Assembly (NCBI GenBank): GCA_016938175.1
Contig: JAFGVE010000022.1
Location: 1 to 64,000, forward strand
Reading direction: 5' to 3'
Length of the DNA stretch: 64,000 nt
Source: Campylobacterales bacterium
Lineage (GTDB): Bacteria; Campylobacterota; Campylobacteria; Campylobacterales; Sulfurimonadaceae
Both the position numbers and the translations under genes were made by a program. This document shows, one piece after another, positions 18,162-27,073 of this stretch (its first letter is position 1; the number at the start of each line of letters is the position of its first letter). Below the pieces are notes generated by a model. It searched no databases. It saw nothing but the letters and a program-made list of their open reading frames with translations, and had not been told where the DNA came from.

Positions 18162-19424
18162 ATGAATTATGTTGATATCACACTTGAAAAATTGCACACA
18201 AAGAGTAATGTATTTTTAACAGGAGGTGCAGGTGTTGGAAAAACAACAATTACCAATGCCGTAATAGCTGCTTATGAAGAGGAGGGGAAAAAAGTTGCAA
18301 AACTTGCCTCTACAGGTATGGCGGCGACACTCATAGGTGGACAGACACTTCACAGCTTTTTTGATCTTGGTATATCAGCAAGTATAGACGAGTTGCAAAG
18401 AGATAAAAAGTTCGAGATAAAAAAGAAAGTTAAAAAACTCATAGGAAGTATGTCTTTAATTGTTATTGATGAGATATCAATGGTAAGTGCTTCACTTTTT
18501 GAAATGATAGCACTACGTTTAGAACAAGCGGAGTATAAGGGTAGGATACTTATCGTCGGTGATTTTTTACAACTTCCACCTGTTGTGAAAGCTTATGAAG
18601 AACTTGCTTTTGCTTTTGAGTCTGTAGCATGGAGTGAGTTTGCTTTTGAAAAGATAGAGCTAACACACATTTATAGAACAGATGATGTGCGTTTTATAGA
18701 ACTACTCAAAGATGTACGTTTTGGTTATGTTGATGAAGATATACACAATCATTTAAATGAGTATATAAAACCACTTCCTTATGAATTGACGCACAGTACT
18801 TTTTTATTTGGGAAAAACATCTCGGCAAACTATCATAACAGAGTGCAACTTGACTCTTTAGAAGGAGAACTTGTTATTAAAGAAGCTCAGCTGATTAAAC
18901 ATATTCAAAGTGTAGATGAAAGGGAAATAGAGCGTTTTGTAAATGATGCACGTATTGAGCAAGAACTAGAACTCAAGGTTGGTGCACCTGTCTTATTTAC
19001 ACGCAATGCGTGGAATTATTTTAATGGCGAACGTGGCGAAATTGTGAATATAGATACAAACTATGTATATGTACGAAAGTCTGATGGGAAGGTTATTAAA
19101 CTTGAGCCGCTTGCACAGAGTAAGACTGAGTGGAAAGAGAAGAGTGTTAATGGTAAGCAAGAGTATATAGAAGAGAGTAGGTTTACAATTTACCAATATC
19201 CCATCAAACTTGCCTTTGCAATTACAATTCACAAATCACAAGGAATGAGTATAGAGAATTTAATTATACAGACAAATGAGATATTCGCTCCTTCACAGTT
19301 TTATGTTGCACTCTCAAGAAGTGCAAACCCCAAACAACTTATACTTATTGCGCCATCTAGACAGTGGTATGAACTCATATATGCAAATGAGAAGGTGATG
19401 CATTTTGTAAGAAGAGGTGCATAA
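18162..19424 (+). CDS. Pif1/RecD2-like superfamily 1 DNA helicase
   Basis: ATP-dependent 5'-3' DNA helicase of the Pif1/RecD-like SF1B group, probably for replication or repair. In 420 residues: Walker A GGAGVGKTT (~residues 22-30), motif Ia KLASTGMAA, Walker B LIVIDEISM (~105), motif III VGDFLQLPP (~137), and the UvrD/RecD C-terminal motif AITIHKSQGMS (~355) with the VALSRS motif near 390. It is shorter than RecD2 and lacks extra N-terminal domains. ATG at 18162 is used rather than TTG at 18156. The stop overlaps the next ATG by one base. Confidence 0.87.
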   Translation: MNYVDITLEKLHTKSNVFLTGGAGVGKTTITNAVIAAYEEEGKKVAKLASTGMAATLIGGQTLHSFFDLGISASIDELQRDKKFEIKKKVKKLIGSMSLIVIDEISMVSASLFEMIALRLEQAEYKGRILIVGDFLQLPPVVKAYEELAFAFESVAWSEFAFEKIELTHIYRTDDVRFIELLKDVRFGYVDEDIHNHLNEYIKPLPYELTHSTFLFGKNISANYHNRVQLDSLEGELVIKEAQLIKHIQSVDEREIERFVNDARIEQELELKVGAPVLFTRNAWNYFNGERGEIVNIDTNYVYVRKSDGKVIKLEPLAQSKTEWKEKSVNGKQEYIEESRFTIYQYPIKLAFAITIHKSQGMSIENLIIQTNEIFAPSQFYVALSRSANPKQLILIAPSRQWYELIYANEKVMHFVRRGA

Positions 19425-20323
19425 TGTTCAAAGAAGTAGATAGAGGTGTGCTTTACATGCTTGCAGGTGCTTTTATTTCAGCATTTAGTGGGGCACTCTC
19501 AAAGGTACTTGCAGAGTATATGTCGGCTATGGAGATAGTTTTTTTTAGAAATCTTATTGGACTTTTTTTAATCCTATACGCTTTAAAGCATACCCCACCG
19601 AAACTGACTGGAGGTAAGCTACATCTTTTGATTACCCGTGGGCTTTTTGGTTTTTCGGCAATGATACTTTTTTTCTATACAATTACCACTATTCCCCTAG
19701 GAGAGGCAATCACCTTAAATAAAACTTCTCCATTTTTTGTGACTTTACTTGCTTTTTATCTTCTTGGAGAGAAGTTGACACTCTCTACAATGCTAGCGTT
19801 AATTATTGGCTTTGTTGGTGTGGTAATGATAGTCAAACCTATGGGTATGAGTGTTTCATATGAACATTTTTTAGGAGTTCTTGGTGGCTTTTTTGCAGCG
19901 GCTGCATATGCAACTATTAAAAAAATAAAAGATATCTATGATACTCGAGTTATTATGCTCTCCTTTGTTACAGTGGGAACACTCTTTCCACTCTTCTTTT
20001 TATCTGTAGCACCATATTTTACCCCTCCAAAAGCAGTGGCATTTTTATTTCCTGAATTTTCGTATAGTTATACTTTAAATGTCTGGCTTTTAATAATACT
20101 TATGGCAGTTATAGCAACACTTTCTCAGTGGCTTTTGACCAAAGCTTACTCAGCTTCTAAACTTGGAATTATTGGTGTTGTTTCCTATACAAATATACCT
20201 TTTGCAATAGGTTTTGGATATATGCTAGGAGACCCATTTCCTGATGGCTTGACTTTTGTAGGAATTGGGCTTATAGTTTTAGGAGGCTTTTTGGTAAGTC
20301 GAACAAAAAAGGAGCAGAAGTGA
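19424..20323 (+). CDS. DMT superfamily (EamA) transporter
   Basis: Inner-membrane transporter of the drug/metabolite family, 299 residues, substrate unknown. Two EamA repeats of about five helices each are visible (residues ~8-140 and ~150-292). The signature-like FFRNLIGL follows helix 2, and the repeat boundaries carry GEKLT and the GFVGVVMIVKP segment. It overlaps the helicase gene by one base and the following tiny lipoprotein gene by four (GTGA), so the three are probably one operon. Confidence 0.88.
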   Translation: MFKEVDRGVLYMLAGAFISAFSGALSKVLAEYMSAMEIVFFRNLIGLFLILYALKHTPPKLTGGKLHLLITRGLFGFSAMILFFYTITTIPLGEAITLNKTSPFFVTLLAFYLLGEKLTLSTMLALIIGFVGVVMIVKPMGMSVSYEHFLGVLGGFFAAAAYATIKKIKDIYDTRVIMLSFVTVGTLFPLFFLSVAPYFTPPKAVAFLFPEFSYSYTLNVWLLIILMAVIATLSQWLLTKAYSASKLGIIGVVSYTNIPFAIGFGYMLGDPFPDGLTFVGIGLIVLGGFLVSRTKKEQK

Positions 20324-20454
20324 AATATTTTTTAATAGGACTTATAGTGCTGAGTGGTTTTGTAGGATGCGCAAGTAAACATAATCCTAACGGTAGTTAT
20401 GAGAGAGCAAATGCTGCAAGTGAAAAAGCACATGAGAAGTTAGATAAAGAGTAG
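20320..20454 (+). CDS. Tiny predicted lipoprotein (44 aa)
   Basis: Short gene starting at GTG 20320 in a GTGA overlap with the DMT transporter, preceded by AAGGAGCAGAA as ribosome site. The product starts MKYFLIGLIVLSGFVGC, a classic lipoprotein signal with Cys-17 as the lipidation site (FVGC; the -3 residue is Phe rather than the usual Leu). The mature part is only 28 residues, polar and Ala/Glu/Lys-rich (SYERANAASEKAHEKLDKE), likely helical. Such small envelope peptides are easily missed. Function unknown. Confidence 0.65.
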   Translation: MKYFLIGLIVLSGFVGCASKHNPNGSYERANAASEKAHEKLDKE

Positions 20455-20483
20455 AGAGTATTTAGAGATTTTAGTGTGAGCTT

Positions 20484-20506
20484 GCAATACGCAAAGAGCG
20501 TATTGC
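20484..20506. terminator. Perfect hairpin between convergent genes
   Basis: GCAATACGC pairs fully with GCGTATTGC around a 5-nt AAAGA loop. It lies between the lipoprotein gene and the convergent peroxiredoxin gene and may act as a terminator in either direction, although no T-run follows on either strand. Confidence 0.45.
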
Positions 20507-20520
20507 CAAAGGAAGCGTGA

Positions 20521-21117
20521 TTAGAGGTCACCCTCGTGTTTTGCTAAGTATTCTGCAACACCTTCAGTAGTTGCTTTCATACCTTCGTCACCTTTTTGCC
20601 AACCAGCAGCACATACTTCACCATGCTCATCTGTAAACTGCATAGCATCAATCATACGAATCATTTCATCAATGTTACGTCCTAATGGAAGGTCGTTAAC
20701 AACAGCGTGACGTACGATGCCTTTTCCATCAATTAGGAAAGAACCACGAAGTGCTACTGATTCACCGAAAAGTACATCGTAATCTCTTGAAATTTGTTTT
20801 GTAAGGTCAGCTACAAGTGGGTAACCGATACGGCCGATACCACCATTGTTAACCGGAGTCTCTCTCCATGCAAAGTGAGAGAATTGGCTATCTACTGAAC
20901 AACCGATTACATTAACGCCACGGTCTTTGAACTCTTGAAGTCTGTGGTCAAAAGCAATTAGTTCAGAAGGACATACGAAAGTAAAGTCTAGTGGATAGAA
21001 GAAAAGAACTGTACCTTTTTCACCCATGTTTTCTGATAATTTGAAGTTGTCAACGATTGAACCGTCACCTAAAACAGTTGTTGCTGTAAAGTCTGGAGCT
21101 GGATTAGTTACTAGCAT
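20521..21117 (-). CDS. 2-Cys peroxiredoxin (AhpC/TSA family)
   Basis: Thiol peroxidase reducing H2O2, peroxynitrite and organic peroxides. The ATG at 21117 is preceded by AAGGAA and gives 198 residues, the usual length; an upstream ATG at 21183 would add a non-conserved AT-rich extension. The peroxidatic Cys is in FVCPSELIAF (~residue 48) with the PLDFTF stretch before it, and the resolving Cys is in GEVCAAGW (~172). GSFLIDGKGIVRH and the Arg in WRETP are family-typical. The electron donor system is not encoded nearby. Confidence 0.95.
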   Translation of the reverse strand: MLVTNPAPDFTATTVLGDGSIVDNFKLSENMGEKGTVLFFYPLDFTFVCPSELIAFDHRLQEFKDRGVNVIGCSVDSQFSHFAWRETPVNNGGIGRIGYPLVADLTKQISRDYDVLFGESVALRGSFLIDGKGIVRHAVVNDLPLGRNIDEMIRMIDAMQFTDEHGEVCAAGWQKGDEGMKATTEGVAEYLAKHEGDL

Positions 21118-21283
21118 ATATATTTCCTTTGTTGTTGTTTGTGTTTTTAAACGTACGAAATAGTAACGAAAAATTATTAACAAATTTCAGAGAAAACTTT
21201 AGTAATCTTATTATTTAAGAAATAGTGTTTTCAAGATTTTCTTTTTGATTAAAAATTAATAGTGAGAAATCAATATTTTATGT

Positions 21284-21289
21284 TAGAAT
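21284..21289 (+). promoter_or_regulatory. -10 box (TAGAAT, extended TG) before the HD-GYP regulator
   Basis: TGTTAGAAT lies 31 nt before the ATG at 21321, in very AT-rich DNA with no clear -35. Confidence 0.45.
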
Positions 21290-21320
21290 TGATAAATAGC
21301 TCTTTTCAAGGTATGAAACA

Positions 21321-22367
21321 ATGGACTTAAAATTTCACGTATTAATTGTTGATGATGTTGTAGAAAATATTCAGGTGGCAATGAATATTTTAAAAGAGGA
21401 AAATTATGAATTTTCATTTGCAAAGAGTGGCGATGATGCGCTTAAGCTAATGCAAGATAATAATTTTGATTTAGTACTTTTAGACATTATGATGCCTGGA
21501 CTTGATGGCTATGAAGTCTGTCAGAGAATGCAACAGAGTGAACGTCTGAAAAACATACCAGTAATCTTTTTAACAGCTAAGGTAGATACTGATTCTATGA
21601 CAAAGGCTTTTAAACTTGGTGGAGTTGATTATATTACAAAACCTTTTCATGCAGATGAACTGTTAGCTAGGGTTAAAACGCATTTAGAGCTTTATATGGC
21701 AAAAAGGGTGCTACAAGAGAATAATATTTCACTTAAAATTAAAATGGATATGCAAGAGAAACGTATATTGAGTGAATTAGAGGAGAGTCAAAAAGAACTC
21801 ATTTATGTCCTAACAGAGATGATAGAATCTGTTTCTGATGAGACAGGAAAGCATATACGCCGTGTCTCTGAATACTCTCGTTTGCTTGCACATTATCATC
21901 CGGCTCTATCTGAAGAAGAAGCAAATATTATCTATGATGCGGCACCTATGCATGATGTTGGAAAAATGGCTATTCCTGAGGCTATTTTGCATAAAGAGGG
22001 ACCTTTAACAGATGAAGAGTTTGAGATTATGAAAACGCATCCAGCCAAAGCTCATGAATACCTCAAAGTCCCGAATAGAAAAATTATGAAAGCTGCTGAT
22101 GCAATTGCCTATCAGCACCATGAAAAATGGAATGGAGAAGGATATCCTCAGGGTTTAAAAGGTGAAGAGATACATATATATGCTCGTATAGTTGCAATAG
22201 CAGATGTCTTTGACGCTTTAACACATAAAAGAGTTTATAAAGATGCATGGAGTATCGAAGATGCTGTAGCATATGTGGTTGGACACTCTGGAACACAGTT
22301 TGACCCTACTTTAATAGAAATATTTGAAGACCACATAGATGAATTTATTGCAATCTCTAAACTATAA
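21321..22367 (+). CDS. Response regulator with HD-GYP c-di-GMP phosphodiesterase domain
   Basis: Cytoplasmic response regulator that probably hydrolyses c-di-GMP when phosphorylated. In 348 residues: receiver domain 1-125 (LIVDDV, phospho-Asp in LLDIMMPGLDG, Lys in TKPFH), a coiled linker (~130-165), and an HD-GYP domain (~165-345) with HDVGK (~210) and HHEKWNGEGYP (~260), so the catalytic residues and GYP motif are intact. The stop lies 29 bases inside the following hybrid kinase gene, making that kinase the likely partner. Confidence 0.92.
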   Translation: MDLKFHVLIVDDVVENIQVAMNILKEENYEFSFAKSGDDALKLMQDNNFDLVLLDIMMPGLDGYEVCQRMQQSERLKNIPVIFLTAKVDTDSMTKAFKLGGVDYITKPFHADELLARVKTHLELYMAKRVLQENNISLKIKMDMQEKRILSELEESQKELIYVLTEMIESVSDETGKHIRRVSEYSRLLAHYHPALSEEEANIIYDAAPMHDVGKMAIPEAILHKEGPLTDEEFEIMKTHPAKAHEYLKVPNRKIMKAADAIAYQHHEKWNGEGYPQGLKGEEIHIYARIVAIADVFDALTHKRVYKDAWSIEDAVAYVVGHSGTQFDPTLIEIFEDHIDEFIAISKL

Positions 22368-25300
22368 ATATTTTTTCTTTCTTTTCTTTTTTCTTTATTC
22401 TAATCTGATAGCTTCAGAGCAAAGCTTTTTAAGCGAGGAAGAGAGGAGATGGATACAAGAACATCCAAAAGTTATTTTAGGTGCAGATAAAAATTGGCCT
22501 CCTTATGATTTTTTAGGAGATGATTCAAAGCATACGGGAATAGCAGCCGATTATTTACAGCTAATATCAAAAAAGAGTGGTTTGTCTTTTGAAGTAAGAG
22601 CTGATACCTGGGCTAATGTTATGAAACAGATGCACAATGATGAACTTGATGGTTTGGCTTGTGCAGTAAAAACTCCACAAAGAGAAGAGTTTTTAACTTT
22701 TTCCACACCTTATGTATCTATGCCTTTAGCTATCATAGTAAGAGATGGTACATTTGGCATTAAAGAGCTTAAAGATTTAAAAGGACTTCTTGTTGCTGTT
22801 AATGAGGGTTCTTACCTGCATGAGTGGTTGCATACCAAGCATCCGGAAATCAATCTTTTTTTAACCACTTCAAATGCTGAGTCTTTAGAGGCACTCTCTT
22901 TTGGAAAAGTAGATGCGTATATAGGCAACATTGCAGTAGCAACCTATATTATTAAAGAGAACTTTCTGACTAATTTAAAGATTGTAAATAAACTTGATAC
23001 TCTCACAACAGACACTTCAATAGCAGTAAACAAAAATAATAAAATCCTTGCTTCAATCATTGAAAAGACTCTTAAAAATATTAGTTTTGAAGAGCAAGAC
23101 AGGATTAAAGAGAAGTGGTTTAAGTCAAGTGTCAATGATGAAAAAGTAAATAGTACTCCAGTTTTAAGTCTTAGAGAAAAAGAGTGGATAAGAGAACATC
23201 CCATTGTAAAGGTTGGAGGTGGTCCAGATTGGGCACCATTTGATTTTGTAGACTTTAATGGAAAGTACACAGGATTTAGTAAGAGTTACTTAGATTTAAT
23301 CTCCGAAAAAACAGGTCTAGAGTTTGAAGTCATTGTTGATAAGTGGAGTAATAATCTAAAAAAGATAAAAGAGGGCAAGGTAGATCTCTTGCATGCAATT
23401 TATTTTACGGAGGAGAGAGCTAAAAGTATGGACTTTTCTGTACCATATTTTGAAATGCTGGACTATTTTTTTGTTCGTGAAGATGTTCATGTGGAGACTC
23501 TTGAAGATTTAAATGGAAAAAGAGTTGCAATACCAAAAGATTTTGCACATGAAAATATTTTAAAAAAAGAGTTTCCACTACTTAAAATAGTAGAAGTAGG
23601 GACATTTTCAGAGGCAATTGATGCAGTAATTCAAAAAGACGCAGATGTTTTATTTGATACTTATGCCTCAATTCAGTATGCTCTTTTCAAAGACAATATT
23701 ACTACCATAGTACCTTTTAAATCTTATCGTATGAAGAAGAGTCTTAAGCTTCATATGGCAACGCCTAAAGATAACCCGGAATTACTATCGATAATTAATA
23801 AAGCACTTATTTCGGTAAATGATGAAGAGAAACAAGCTATTAAAAAGAGATGGTTTTCTGAGTATGCTAAAGGGACAAAAGATAAAGTCATACTCAATAA
23901 AGAAGAGATAGAGTGGATAAAAAATCATCCAGAAGTTACTTATAGTGAAATAAATTGGAAACCTATGTCCATTATCGAGAATGAGACAATGGTAGGAATT
24001 ATCAATGAGTATTTAGAATTAATTACTGAGAATACTGGGATTAATTTTAAGTATGTTCCTTCTGCATCATGGCCTAAAGTTATAGAAAAATTTAAGAAAA
24101 AAGAGATAGATATTATTCCCGGAATCGGTGCAAGTGATTATGAAACGAAACTAGGACTCACTTCTGATGTTTTTGCAAACTTTCCTTTTGTATTAGTGAC
24201 AAGAAATACGCAGGCTTTTATTAGTGATATTTCTGAATTAGAAGGAAAGTCCATTGCCGTGCCAAAGTACTGGACTAGCTACAACTACTTAAAAGAACAG
24301 CAACCAAATATAAAGGTCATTGAGACAAAAAATGTTTTTGAAGCTTTAGACCTGGTAAAAGATGGAAAGGCTGATGCTTTTATGGGACATATGGCAATTG
24401 GTATGTACTATGTAGGTACATACTATCCAAAACTACTCCATATTGCTGGACGGGTAAATTACAATTTTAATCATAAAATTTTACTCCACGATGATGACAA
24501 AATTCTTCTAGGTATCATTAATAAAGTTTTTCGTTCTATGAGTGAGTCCGATAAAAGGGAAATTAACAGTAGATGGCTCCATGTGAAGGTTGATGAAGCA
24601 CGTGATTATTCTTTGTTTTATCAGATTGGATTTGTACTTCTTATAGCGATATTGGGGACTGCGTATTGGAATAGAAAGCTTACAAAAGAGATAAACACAC
24701 GTAAACAAATTGAGCAAAACCTCAAAGATAGTGAAGCACAAATGCGAACACTGATTGATAATATTCCTTTACATGTAATTGTCAGTTCTTTTGATGGAAA
24801 GGCATATTTGGCAAATAAGCAAACTTTGGTTGATTATGAGGCTGAAAACTTAGATTTAGATACAGTGAATGTCAAAGAGTATTATGCAGATGAAAATGAG
24901 AGAGAAGAGGTACTTCAGGAGTTACAAAATAAAGGTTTTGTGGATAAAAAAATTGTAAAGTTTAAAAGACCAAGTGGAATTTATTCTATGATGTTCTCAC
25001 TTCTACCTATTCGTTATGAGAACAGAGATATGTTGCTTTCAATCAGTGTTGATTTAACACAACGCTTGGAGATGGAAAAATCTCTTCAAGAAGCAAAGGA
25101 AGTTGCAGAACGTGCCAATAAGTCAAAATCTGAATTTTTAGCAAATATGAGTCATGAGATTCGAACACCAATGAATGCCATTATAGGTTTTACAGAACTT
25201 TTAAATGAACAACTTTCAGAACCACGTTTAAAGTCGTATGTGAAGACTATTCAAACAGCAAGTTCCACACTGCTTACACTCATAAATGATATTCTTGATT

Positions 25301-26559
25301 TATCAAAGATAGAAGCAGGAAAATTAAAAATTAGTAAAGTTCCAACAGATATAGAGAGACTTGCTGATGAGGTGGCCGCTATCTTTACCATGAACATAAG
25401 AGCAAAAGGCCTTGACTTATTCGTTAAAGTTGATGACTCAATTCCAAAAAGTCTTTTACTAGATGAGATACGTCTTCGTCAAATACTTTTAAACCTGATT
25501 GGAAACTCAGTGAAATTTACACAGTCTGGGTACATTAAACTGACTATTCAGGCGGTAAACATTGATGAACATCTCTCTAAGCTTGACTTAGAAATTTCCA
25601 TTGAAGACACGGGAAAAGGAATCGAGAAATCACAACTATCAGAAATTTTTAAAGAGTTTGAACAGAGTGAAGGACAGGATAGCAGAAAGTTTGGTGGTAC
25701 AGGATTGGGCTTGTCAATTTCTCAAAGACTTGCCACAATGATGGGTGGAGAGATATCTGTAGAGAGTGAGGCTGGAGAAGGAAGTACATTCACAGTAAAA
25801 CTTTTTAATGTAGATATCTCTTCTATAGTTTCTGAGAAAAGAGTTCATCAAGAGATGCTCAAAGATAGTAGTAAAATACTTTTCAAAAAAGCAAAAGTTT
25901 TAGTTGTTGATGATGTTGCAGATAATAGAGAACTAATCATTAAAAACTTTGAAGACACAGATATAGAAGTTGTGAGTGCAATCAATGGACTTGAGGCGAT
26001 TGAAGTGTATAACAAAGAGAAGCCGGATTTAATTTTAATGGATATTAGAATGCCTGTAATGGATGGTTATGAAGCAGCAGTAGAAATTAAAAAACTTTCC
26101 AATGTTCCTATTGTTGCACTTACAGCTTCTGTAATGCAAGATGAGTATGAGAGATCTAAGAGAGAGAACTTTGATGGCTTTTTGAGAAAACCAGTTTTAC
26201 GATACGACCTTTTTAATGAGTTGAGTAAATTTTTAGAATTTGAGAAAATGGATGTGGGAGTAGTAGATGAGGGAATCTCCTTTTCATTAAGTGAAAAAGC
26301 AAAGTTGAATTTTTCACATATCTTAGAGTTACTCTCGACAGATATTAAAAAGCTACATCTCCGAGCTATAAGCACGAACAACATTTCAGACATTAAACTT
26401 TTTGCTGCAGAGTTAAGCGCACTGGCATTAAAGTTTGATATAAATGTAATCGATAGCTATGCATCTAAGCTTTATGAGGCCATAGATGCTTTTGATATTC
26501 AACTAATGGAAGAGATACTGGGTAGTTATGATGAATTGCTTGAAAAGTTATCTAACTAG
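22339..26559 (+). CDS. Hybrid sensor histidine kinase with three tandem periplasmic SBP_bac_3 domains
   Basis: Very large (1406-residue) BvgS/EvgS-like sensor. Order: signal peptide (1-~26); three tandem bacterial solute-binding-3 domains (~30-260, ~277-505, ~518-740), each opening with a WI(R/Q/K)EHP or IKNHP-like segment; membrane helix (~755-772); PAS (~797-905); HisKA with phospho-acceptor His in HEIRTPMNA (~938); HATPase with NLIGN, DTGKGI and GGTGLGLS; receiver (~1185-1300) with phospho-Asp in LMDIRMP (~1234). A C-terminal helical region (~1315-1406) resembles an Hpt domain but lacks the expected histidine in its key helix (FAAELSALA). The start overlaps the HD-GYP regulator by 29 bases. 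The signal is unknown; amino acid or other small ligands are plausible. Confidence 0.92.
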   Translation: MNLLQSLNYKYFFFLFFFLYSNLIASEQSFLSEEERRWIQEHPKVILGADKNWPPYDFLGDDSKHTGIAADYLQLISKKSGLSFEVRADTWANVMKQMHNDELDGLACAVKTPQREEFLTFSTPYVSMPLAIIVRDGTFGIKELKDLKGLLVAVNEGSYLHEWLHTKHPEINLFLTTSNAESLEALSFGKVDAYIGNIAVATYIIKENFLTNLKIVNKLDTLTTDTSIAVNKNNKILASIIEKTLKNISFEEQDRIKEKWFKSSVNDEKVNSTPVLSLREKEWIREHPIVKVGGGPDWAPFDFVDFNGKYTGFSKSYLDLISEKTGLEFEVIVDKWSNNLKKIKEGKVDLLHAIYFTEERAKSMDFSVPYFEMLDYFFVREDVHVETLEDLNGKRVAIPKDFAHENILKKEFPLLKIVEVGTFSEAIDAVIQKDADVLFDTYASIQYALFKDNITTIVPFKSYRMKKSLKLHMATPKDNPELLSIINKALISVNDEEKQAIKKRWFSEYAKGTKDKVILNKEEIEWIKNHPEVTYSEINWKPMSIIENETMVGIINEYLELITENTGINFKYVPSASWPKVIEKFKKKEIDIIPGIGASDYETKLGLTSDVFANFPFVLVTRNTQAFISDISELEGKSIAVPKYWTSYNYLKEQQPNIKVIETKNVFEALDLVKDGKADAFMGHMAIGMYYVGTYYPKLLHIAGRVNYNFNHKILLHDDDKILLGIINKVFRSMSESDKREINSRWLHVKVDEARDYSLFYQIGFVLLIAILGTAYWNRKLTKEINTRKQIEQNLKDSEAQMRTLIDNIPLHVIVSSFDGKAYLANKQTLVDYEAENLDLDTVNVKEYYADENEREEVLQELQNKGFVDKKIVKFKRPSGIYSMMFSLLPIRYENRDMLLSISVDLTQRLEMEKSLQEAKEVAERANKSKSEFLANMSHEIRTPMNAIIGFTELLNEQLSEPRLKSYVKTIQTASSTLLTLINDILDLSKIEAGKLKISKVPTDIERLADEVAAIFTMNIRAKGLDLFVKVDDSIPKSLLLDEIRLRQILLNLIGNSVKFTQSGYIKLTIQAVNIDEHLSKLDLEISIEDTGKGIEKSQLSEIFKEFEQSEGQDSRKFGGTGLGLSISQRLATMMGGEISVESEAGEGSTFTVKLFNVDISSIVSEKRVHQEMLKDSSKILFKKAKVLVVDDVADNRELIIKNFEDTDIEVVSAINGLEAIEVYNKEKPDLILMDIRMPVMDGYEAAVEIKKLSNVPIVALTASVMQDEYERSKRENFDGFLRKPVLRYDLFNELSKFLEFEKMDVGVVDEGISFSLSEKAKLNFSHILELLSTDIKKLHLRAISTNNISDIKLFAAELSALALKFDINVIDSYASKLYEAIDAFDIQLMEEILGSYDELLEKLSN

Positions 26560-26571
26560 ATAAGAGAGAAA

Positions 26572-27057
26572 TTACTTTTTAAATTTTTTAATTGGTTTTT
26601 GCATAAAAAGATTATTTGGATAAAACACGGTATTTCCGTCTTCGTCTTTTATTTCAATTTGAAAGAGGGAAATTTCAACTATCTCTCCACTGACAGAATT
26701 TTCGCCATCTACAACTTGAACTTTGTCACCAACTCTCGATGGAAAGGTAAAAAAGATAATAATGCTTGATGTAACATTACTTAGAATTGACCACTGAGCA
26801 AAGAGTGCTACACCAATTACTGCAAATATTGAAGATGCAAAAATAAGAAGACCACTGAGATTAACACTCCAGATAAACGCAAGGAATAGAAAAGAAATGA
26901 TAATAATAAGAAGTGAAAAGGTTTTATTTATATAATAAACACGTTTTTCACTGACACGTTTAAACTTACCAATTTTGTTAAAAAAAAAGTTTAGACTCTT
27001 AAGTGTAACAATTGTTGCAATGACTAAGAGTGTTGTCAATAAAATTTCTGTGCTCAT
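26572..27057 (-). CDS. Short MscS-like mechanosensitive channel protein
   Basis: Small membrane protein of 161 residues with three hydrophobic helices (~5-25, 45-65, 68-95) and an MscS-type beta domain (~100-150; VGDKVQV, GEIVEISLFQIEIKDEDG, PNNLFM). The pore-like helix (FAVIGVALFAQWSILSN) corresponds to MscS TM3. It ends right after the beta domain, so the C-terminal alpha/beta portal of full MscS (about 286 aa) is missing. The GXXXA pattern of TM3 is weak. Role in osmotic release is presumed, not shown. Confidence 0.8.
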   Translation of the reverse strand: MSTEILLTTLLVIATIVTLKSLNFFFNKIGKFKRVSEKRVYYINKTFSLLIIIISFLFLAFIWSVNLSGLLIFASSIFAVIGVALFAQWSILSNVTSSIIIFFTFPSRVGDKVQVVDGENSVSGEIVEISLFQIEIKDEDGNTVFYPNNLFMQKPIKKFKK

Positions 27058-27073
27058 TATATGCTCCTACGGT

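Noticed and set aside
21245..21260. A 16-base word (TTGATTAAAAATTAAT) shared with the porin upstream region at 43658
   Set aside because: In AT-rich DNA of this length a few 16-base repeats are expected by chance; the inverted repeat is complete only at the porin.
26280..26559. Hpt phosphotransfer domain at the kinase C-terminus
   Set aside because: Helical pattern fits, but the key helix lacks a phospho-accepting His, so an active Hpt is not claimed.
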